DNA of 8,177 nt from an uncultured cyanobacterium (GTDB lineage: Bacteria > Cyanobacteriota > Vampirovibrionia > Gastranaerophilales > Gastranaerophilaceae): positions 1 through 8,177 of the forward strand of contig CAMTNN010000057.1 of NCBI GenBank assembly GCA_947073895.1, written 5' to 3'. This document shows positions 4,125 to 8,177 of this stretch, one piece after another. Each line of letters begins with the position of its first letter. Positions within the stretch are counted from its first letter, which is position 1. Under the pieces are notes generated by a model that had not been told where the DNA came from, did not search any database, and worked only from the letters and a program-made list of their open reading frames with translations. A program made the translations under genes and the position numbers.

Positions 4125-4415
4125 ATGACAATCAAATTTAAAACAGCACTTGACCACACTCTTGAAAGCATGAAATTAGAGTTGCAATTCGCAAAATTAG
4201 AAATCTTTAAAACTAAGGACAGGATTGAAGATTTAATCCAACAAAAAGATTTTTTAAGCTATCATTCCAAAGAAGAAGTTGAAATATCCTACAACAAATT
4301 GAAGGAGCTTGAGGAAATTCTCCAAAAGATTCAATCATTTGAATCAGATATAAAATATTTTAAAAACAAAGCTTTATTACAGTATAAAGAACTAAAAACT
4401 AAATCTTCGCCTTAA
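4125..4415 (+). CDS. Small coiled-coil hypothetical protein
   Basis: A 96-aa, Lys/Glu-rich, almost wholly helical protein. Residues about 8-45 and 48-92 look like two coiled-coil arms (LESMKLELQFAKLEIFKT and LKELEEILQKIQSFESDIK) joined by a short SYHSKEE turn, suggesting an antiparallel hairpin or oligomer. No signal peptide or membrane segment. I do not recognise the family. ATG 4125 has GGAG (4115-4118) 6 nt upstream; an in-frame GTG at 4107 lies inside the operator palindrome and is rejected. The gene faces XRE regulator C across the palindrome, so it is probably that regulator's target. Its 3' end overlaps the 3' end of the convergent TPR gene by 17 nt, with no terminator between them. 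Confidence 0.7.
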   Translation: MTIKFKTALDHTLESMKLELQFAKLEIFKTKDRIEDLIQQKDFLSYHSKEEVEISYNKLKELEEILQKIQSFESDIKYFKNKALLQYKELKTKSSP

Positions 4416-5166
4416 TTCTTTCAACCAACTTCGCAACTGATTCTTTTTCAGTTTCAGGAATATCGAAATTTGCATACTCTTCAAAGTATTCAAGCGCATC
4501 TTCAAAATCATTTCTTGCCATAAACAAAATTGCGACTTTTTTATACGCTAATGTAAACTTATCATTAACCGCAATCGCTTTTAAATAATTAGAAATTGCC
4601 TTATCAATTTCGTTATTAGCTTCATAAGCCTGAGCAAGCGAGTAGAACAACAATTCACTGTCTTCTCTGTATTGAGTTACAGTTTCAAAGTTTGAAATCG
4701 CACCCTCGTAATCACCGAGTTCAAAATAAACATGACCTAAATCATAATAAGCGTCATAGTTTTCAGGCTCACCTTCCAGAACTCTGTCCAACTCATCAAT
4801 CGCATCATCCCATCTCTGATCATCAATATAAACCCTTGCAAGCAAATGCGCAATCGTTAAATTATCCTGCAGCTCATAGCTTCCGCGTTGCAAAACACCG
4901 ACAGCAGAGGCAATATCACCTGCTTTATAATAGATATCAGAAAGATTAATATAAGCTTGAGCAAGCTCAGGGTCTAAATCAAGCGCTTTTGTCAAATACG
5001 TAACAGCCTTCTCGAAATCCCCAATACAAGAATAAGCAACTCCCATGTTGTTATATACATCCGCATTATCAGGTTCGTTTTCAAGAACCGTACTAAACAC
5101 ATCTATACATTCTTCATATTTACGTTCTTTAAAAAGCTCCATTGCTTTGTCAATCTTCTGACTCAC
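4399..5166 (-). CDS. Tetratricopeptide repeat protein
   Basis: A 255-aa protein made of about seven consecutive TPR units (roughly residues 2-34, 36-67, 69-101, 103-135, 137-168, 170-202, 204-236), for example NNMGVAYSCIGDFEKAVTYL and YDLGHVYFELGDYEGAISNF, each a helix-turn-helix with the typical G/A/Y pattern. It has no signal peptide or membrane segment, so a cytoplasmic scaffold or adaptor role is likely; the partner cannot be read from sequence. The start is GTG (5166-5164), supported by GAGG (5177-5174) 7 nt upstream. The upstream lptA-like stop overlaps it by 1 nt (TAGTG), implying translational coupling. It occupies the place after lptA where many genomes carry lptB. Confidence 0.95.
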   Translation of the reverse strand: MSQKIDKAMELFKERKYEECIDVFSTVLENEPDNADVYNNMGVAYSCIGDFEKAVTYLTKALDLDPELAQAYINLSDIYYKAGDIASAVGVLQRGSYELQDNLTIAHLLARVYIDDQRWDDAIDELDRVLEGEPENYDAYYDLGHVYFELGDYEGAISNFETVTQYREDSELLFYSLAQAYEANNEIDKAISNYLKAIAVNDKFTLAYKKVAILFMARNDFEDALEYFEEYANFDIPETEKESVAKLVERIKAKI

Positions 5167-6122
5167 TATAAATCCTCACTATCTTTAGTATCAATATTAT
5201 GAATAATTGTTCTTACATTACCTTCCGCCTGAAAATCCTTAGGATCCATTGTCATACGGATTTTATCAGCAATAATATCTTTATCTGCCTGAACAATTTT
5301 TGAACGACCGACAAAGTAAACTTCATTTGGCTTACCTGTTTCTTTATCAGGAAATACCGATACTTTTGGACCTTGCGCATAATAATCATCAAACCAGATT
5401 TTTACACGACCGTTACCAATATATGAATTTTGTTTTTTGCTATACTGCTGATAATCAGAGTGAATTGTAAGTTTTTTGCCGTCATCAGTAATCGCAACAG
5501 TTTTAGTGTTTCCTGAAACAGACATTTCTTCTGTAATCGGATTGTATACAAAGTGGTGTCCTTCGGAAGTATTATTTTCCTGCTTAACTTTAGCATTTCC
5601 GATTAAATCAATTTTTCTTAATCCGCCTTTAGGGTCAGCAATGATAACAGCTTTGTCGGAAAAACTTTCAATATCTTTGTATTTCATATTAACAGAACCT
5701 GTCGCAACCATTACGTTACTCTTTGTATCGTATTCCTGCGCATCAGCATTAATCACAACAATCGGAGTATTACCTTCCGTAATTACAGACTGAGAATCTC
5801 CTTCTGCTCTTACAACTTTATTAATCAAAGAAACTTGCAAGATATTTGCTTTTACTTCTCTTTTTTTATTGGCATTAATCTCAAATGCATAAGGCTTGTC
5901 ATAGAAAGTCGCAGTATCAAGCTTGTTGTTACGTCTCACTGAAACATCAGCTCTAGGGCTCTCTACTGTTAAATTATCAATTTTAACCTTAACACCGCCG
6001 TCAAGTTTAATTTTCTTTTCCTTGTCAGAATATGTTTGAGTTTTTGATTCAATAATCAAATCAGAAGCAAATACTGCTAAGCTTGATAATATTAAGAATG
6101 AAATTATTAAAATCTTTTTCAT
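5166..6122 (-). CDS. lptA: LptA/OstA-like periplasmic LPS transport protein
   Basis: Likely periplasmic bridge component of the Lpt pathway, which carries lipopolysaccharide from the inner to the outer membrane. Residues 1-19 are a signal peptide (MKK, hydrophobic core, VFA|SD cleavage). The rest is beta-rich OstA-type sequence in at least two modules (about 22-125 and 125-310), with repeats such as DAQEYDTKSNVMVATGSVNM, YIGNGRVKIWFDDYYAQGPK and the closing FQAEGNVRTII. At 318 aa it is much longer than E. coli LptA (about 185 aa), so it could span more of the periplasm or be a broader OstA/LptD-N-like protein. ATG 6122 directly abuts the lptC stop and has GGAG (6131-6128) 5 nt upstream. It overlaps the TPR gene by 1 nt. 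Confidence 0.88.
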   Translation of the reverse strand: MKKILIISFLILSSLAVFASDLIIESKTQTYSDKEKKIKLDGGVKVKIDNLTVESPRADVSVRRNNKLDTATFYDKPYAFEINANKKREVKANILQVSLINKVVRAEGDSQSVITEGNTPIVVINADAQEYDTKSNVMVATGSVNMKYKDIESFSDKAVIIADPKGGLRKIDLIGNAKVKQENNTSEGHHFVYNPITEEMSVSGNTKTVAITDDGKKLTIHSDYQQYSKKQNSYIGNGRVKIWFDDYYAQGPKVSVFPDKETGKPNEVYFVGRSKIVQADKDIIADKIRMTMDPKDFQAEGNVRTIIHNIDTKDSEDL

Positions 6123-6731
6123 CTATACTCCTTTTTCACTAAAAAGTTTTGTTTGAGTTTTACCAACTATTTTGAACTTGTCATAACCTGCACCAATGAT
6201 ACATTTTTCAGATGTCGCAAGTAACTCTTTTCCTTTTCTTATTTTAACATTACCCTCTGCAACAGTCTCCTTATCATTCCCAAGCCATGTTAACTTGTCT
6301 GCTGCAAGAGAAGTTTCATCTTTAAGAACAATATATGTATTGTCATACAAAGTTATAGAACCTTCTTTTTCGTTGTAAGAACCTTTTGAGGACTGGAAAC
6401 TCATTGCAACTTCACCATCTTTATAAAAGTTACCAACAACATTATTTAAAGTTGCAATACTTCTATCGTTGCTGTAGTTTCCGGTTTCACCGTAAATTTC
6501 AAAGTATTTATTCCCTTCTTTTGTTTCGGTGATAATAATACCCATTGCATCAACACGCTGCTCATCTTTTGAGCCGCTCATTTGCTCACGGCTAAAACTG
6601 TTACTAATCATTCCGGCTGAAATAAAAGCCCATCCCATAACACTAAGAAACAGAAGCAATGCTACTAAATAGCCCAGTTTCTTTTTATCAATATTCTTTA
6701 ATTTATCTAAATATGCTTTAAGCGATTCCAT
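6123..6731 (-). CDS. lptC: LptC-like LPS export protein
   Basis: Inner-membrane-anchored Lpt component that receives lipopolysaccharide from the LptBFG transporter and passes it to LptA. The 202-aa product has a short basic N-terminus, one transmembrane helix (about 19-42, LGYLVALLLFLSVMGWAFIS), and a periplasmic beta-jellyroll-type domain with LptC-like features (GIIITETKEGNKYFEIYGET, LYDNTYIVLKDETSLAADKL, VAEGNVKIRKGKELLATSEK). It directly precedes and abuts the lptA-like gene, the usual pairing. ATG 6731 has no Shine-Dalgarno site; a TAAAAT box (6743-6738) sits 6 nt upstream, so it may be read from a leaderless internal transcript as well as from the operon mRNA. The ATP-grasp gene ends 19 nt upstream. 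Confidence 0.88.
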   Translation of the reverse strand: MESLKAYLDKLKNIDKKKLGYLVALLLFLSVMGWAFISAGMISNSFSREQMSGSKDEQRVDAMGIIITETKEGNKYFEIYGETGNYSNDRSIATLNNVVGNFYKDGEVAMSFQSSKGSYNEKEGSITLYDNTYIVLKDETSLAADKLTWLGNDKETVAEGNVKIRKGKELLATSEKCIIGAGYDKFKIVGKTQTKLFSEKGV

Positions 6732-6750
6732 AAAAGTATTTTATCACACA

Positions 6751-7926
6751 TTAAGAAAATATTGTGTAATCCTTTGTTTTTAATTGTAAAATTCTGTCAA
6801 TTTCGTCTTTATTCTCAGTTGAGCCGAAAATAACAGCAAATAGCGGATGTTGTTTAGGATTAATTCTTCTAACTTCCAATACATTTGAATAATTTGCAAG
6901 CCAATTATCGTATTCAAATCCTTTAATTTTATTTCTGTCAACTGTTGACGGAACTTCTGCCATAGAGAAATAATACATTTTATTAGACGCTTCCGACAAA
7001 ATTTTATTCCAATCAGGAGAAATCTGCTTCATAAAACATTCGTAAACATTTATTCCCCATGCATACTTGGAAACATCGGTTGTACACCAGCCTGCAAAAC
7101 GCATAGGATTAACTTCAATTGGTATAATTCTATCATCTTCTGTAACTCTTAATTCAATATGAAGCGGGAAATTCCTTATATTATTTTTGTCACCAATTTC
7201 TTTCAACAACAAGGCAAATTTTGCCATATATTTAACCATAATTTCAGCAGACATAAGATAAATCCTATCACTCACATCTTTGGAATTAAAAAACGGATGT
7301 TTAAAAATATTTAAAATAACAGGATGCCCGTCTTTATCATAATATGCATCAACTGCATACTCGTCCCCTTGAATATATTCTTCAATAATAAATTTAGAAA
7401 CATTCACAACAGCCTCAGGATAAAATTTCTGCGCCAGCTCCATTTCATGTTCTAACTGCGCCAAAGTTTGTTTCCAATCTTCATCATTTTGAACTGTATG
7501 AACACCGAGGCTCAAAAAACCGATTGCAGGCTTTAATATAAACGGATATTTTAATTCTTCAAGCGGAATTTTTGCTAAATCCTCGTAATTAACCTCTTTA
7601 AAATAAAAATCAGGATAAACATCCTTGAGCATTTTTCTAAACTCAATTTTATCTTTAAAAAGTTTAATATAACGGCTCAAATTAGATTCAGGAAGGTTTT
7701 CCAACACCCAATTTATAGAGTTTTCCGAATTAGAATAAATAATTGGATATTCAACTTGATTATAATATTCTTTTGCCACATCAGATTCAATCGTTTCAAA
7801 AGCACCATCTTCAATATCTGCAATCTCCAGAGCTTCATTTTCCAATACAGCCCATTCATTCTGCACAATGCTATCTATTAAAAATTCCGAAACATAAGGT
7901 TTTTCAATTATAATCAAAGCTTTCAT
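6751..7926 (-). CDS. ATP-grasp domain ligase, substrate unknown
   Basis: A 391-aa ATP-grasp family enzyme, expected to join a carboxylate to an amine or thiol through an acyl-phosphate. Visible motifs: the nucleotide-binding lysine in YPFILKPAIGFLSLGV (about 127-142, K132), the hinge IIEEYIQGDEYAVDAYY (180-196), and the metal-binding region HIELRVTEDDRIIPIEVNP (256-274, with E258, E271 and N273). The N-terminal 1-80 looks like the usual Rossmann-like preATP domain. I cannot name the substrate. It is first in the operon with lptC, lptA-like and TPR, which hints at envelope chemistry, but this is only context. Start: ATG 7926 is chosen from the protein's natural beginning (MKALIIIEKP). AAGGAGG (7934-7928) lies only 1 nt before it, an odd spacing, and the predicted transcription start falls at that site; a TTG at 7938 would lie upstream of it. 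Confidence 0.88.
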   Translation of the reverse strand: MKALIIIEKPYVSEFLIDSIVQNEWAVLENEALEIADIEDGAFETIESDVAKEYYNQVEYPIIYSNSENSINWVLENLPESNLSRYIKLFKDKIEFRKMLKDVYPDFYFKEVNYEDLAKIPLEELKYPFILKPAIGFLSLGVHTVQNDEDWKQTLAQLEHEMELAQKFYPEAVVNVSKFIIEEYIQGDEYAVDAYYDKDGHPVILNIFKHPFFNSKDVSDRIYLMSAEIMVKYMAKFALLLKEIGDKNNIRNFPLHIELRVTEDDRIIPIEVNPMRFAGWCTTDVSKYAWGINVYECFMKQISPDWNKILSEASNKMYYFSMAEVPSTVDRNKIKGFEYDNWLANYSNVLEVRRINPKQHPLFAVIFGSTENKDEIDRILQLKTKDYTIFS

Positions 7927-7939
7927 ACCTCCTTGCAAT

Positions 7940-7968
7940 ATTATAAAATTTATAAACTCTTATGTAAA
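7940..7968 (-). promoter_or_regulatory. Promoter of the ATP-grasp-lptC-lptA-TPR operon
   Basis: TTTACA (7968-7963), 17 nt, TATAAT (7945-7940): a near-consensus sigma70-type promoter. The predicted start at about 7933-7934 is the first A of AAGGAGG, leaving a 5' UTR of only 7-8 nt before ATG 7926. Confidence 0.7.
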
Positions 7969-8008
7969 GACCTATGTTACATAATAGCAAATTAAAATTT
8001 TTTCAGTT

Positions 8009-8014
8009 TATAAT
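8009..8014 (+). promoter_or_regulatory. -10 box of the last ORF
   Basis: A perfect TATAAT 9 nt before ATG 8024; no convincing -35 (AGCAAA at 7986-7991). It predicts a transcript starting about 8021, with a leader of roughly 3 nt. Confidence 0.45.
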
Positions 8015-8023
8015 ATAGACATA

Positions 8024-8177
8024 ATGAATGAAATATCCAACCATCAATCCAATATATATTTTTTGCGAAGAAACCGACAGCATAGAAAGGCTACAACTCA
8101 AGATAAAATAAAGGCCGCAGCCGGTTCTTTCATTGGTGTTGCAATACCGATTGCTATGATGATGAAAAAACAGGGTA
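8024..8177 (+). CDS. N-terminus of small protein with hydrophobic segment, truncated by window
   Basis: Open reading frame running off the window (51 codons seen). It starts MNEISNHQSNIYFLRRNR, is basic (LRRNRQHRKATTQDKIK), then has a short Ala/Gly/Ile-rich stretch (AAAGSFIGVAIPIAMMM) that may begin a membrane helix or amphipathic segment, followed by KKQG. I do not recognise it. No Shine-Dalgarno site is present; a perfect TATAAT lies 9 nt before the ATG, so the transcript would start about 3 nt upstream, nearly leaderless. It is divergent from the ATP-grasp gene. Confidence 0.6.
   Translation, partial: MNEISNHQSNIYFLRRNRQHRKATTQDKIKAAAGSFIGVAIPIAMMMKKQG

Noticed and set aside
1..8177. CRISPR arrays, tRNA or rRNA genes, integrases, transposases
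   Set aside because: None seen on either strand by eye.

Overview
The window looks like chromosomal DNA of an A+T-rich diderm bacterium. The Lpt genes (lptC and an lptA/OstA-like gene) imply an outer membrane with lipopolysaccharide. Shine-Dalgarno sites of the AAGGAGG type and sigma70-like promoters are easy to see. The gene set and style would fit a gut Melainabacteria/Vampirovibrionia (Gastranaerophilales) genome, but that is a guess from general impression, not from a database match.

Layout. (1) 83-1086, minus strand: ribosomal protein genes rpsH (S8) and rplF (L6), a fragment of the spc operon. It starts abruptly at rpsH with its own promoter and a roughly 125-nt leader; the rplE/rpsN genes that usually precede it are absent. 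(2) 1340-1621, plus strand: a 93-aa glycine-rich protein of unknown function, ending in a perfect 14-bp bidirectional terminator shared with pgk. (3) 1673-2869, minus: complete phosphoglycerate kinase with a TATAAT promoter. (4) 2939-3226: an unexplained element of about 240 bp. Its ends form a long interrupted inverted repeat. A consensus promoter fires rightward exactly at its left end. Its opposite strand carries a 32-codon hydrophobic mini-ORF behind a perfect Shine-Dalgarno site. A structured small RNA and/or a type I toxin-antitoxin-like locus are the leading readings; this is the most interesting part of the window. (5) 3257-4415: two back-to-back regulatory cassettes. Each pairs a minus-strand XRE-type helix-turn-helix gene with a divergent small plus-strand gene (one probable ribbon-helix-helix protein, one coiled-coil protein), and each has a perfect 16-18 bp palindrome in its divergent spacer. 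(6) 4399-7926, minus: a tightly packed four-gene operon, ATP-grasp ligase, lptC, lptA-like, TPR protein, behind a TTTACA-17-TATAAT promoter. (7) 8024-8177, plus: the start of a small membrane-type protein, cut by the window end.

How it fits together: regions 1, 3 and 6 are housekeeping (translation, glycolysis, LPS transport). Regions 4 and 5 form an accessory stretch of about 1.5 kb between pgk and the lpt operon, made only of short regulators, small proteins and a structured RNA-like element. Several genes (XRE at 4060, lptC, the last ORF, and almost the ATP-grasp gene) have a -10-like box just upstream of the start codon, which suggests leaderless or nearly leaderless mRNAs. All sequence readings were made by eye; no folding, HMM or homology search was run.
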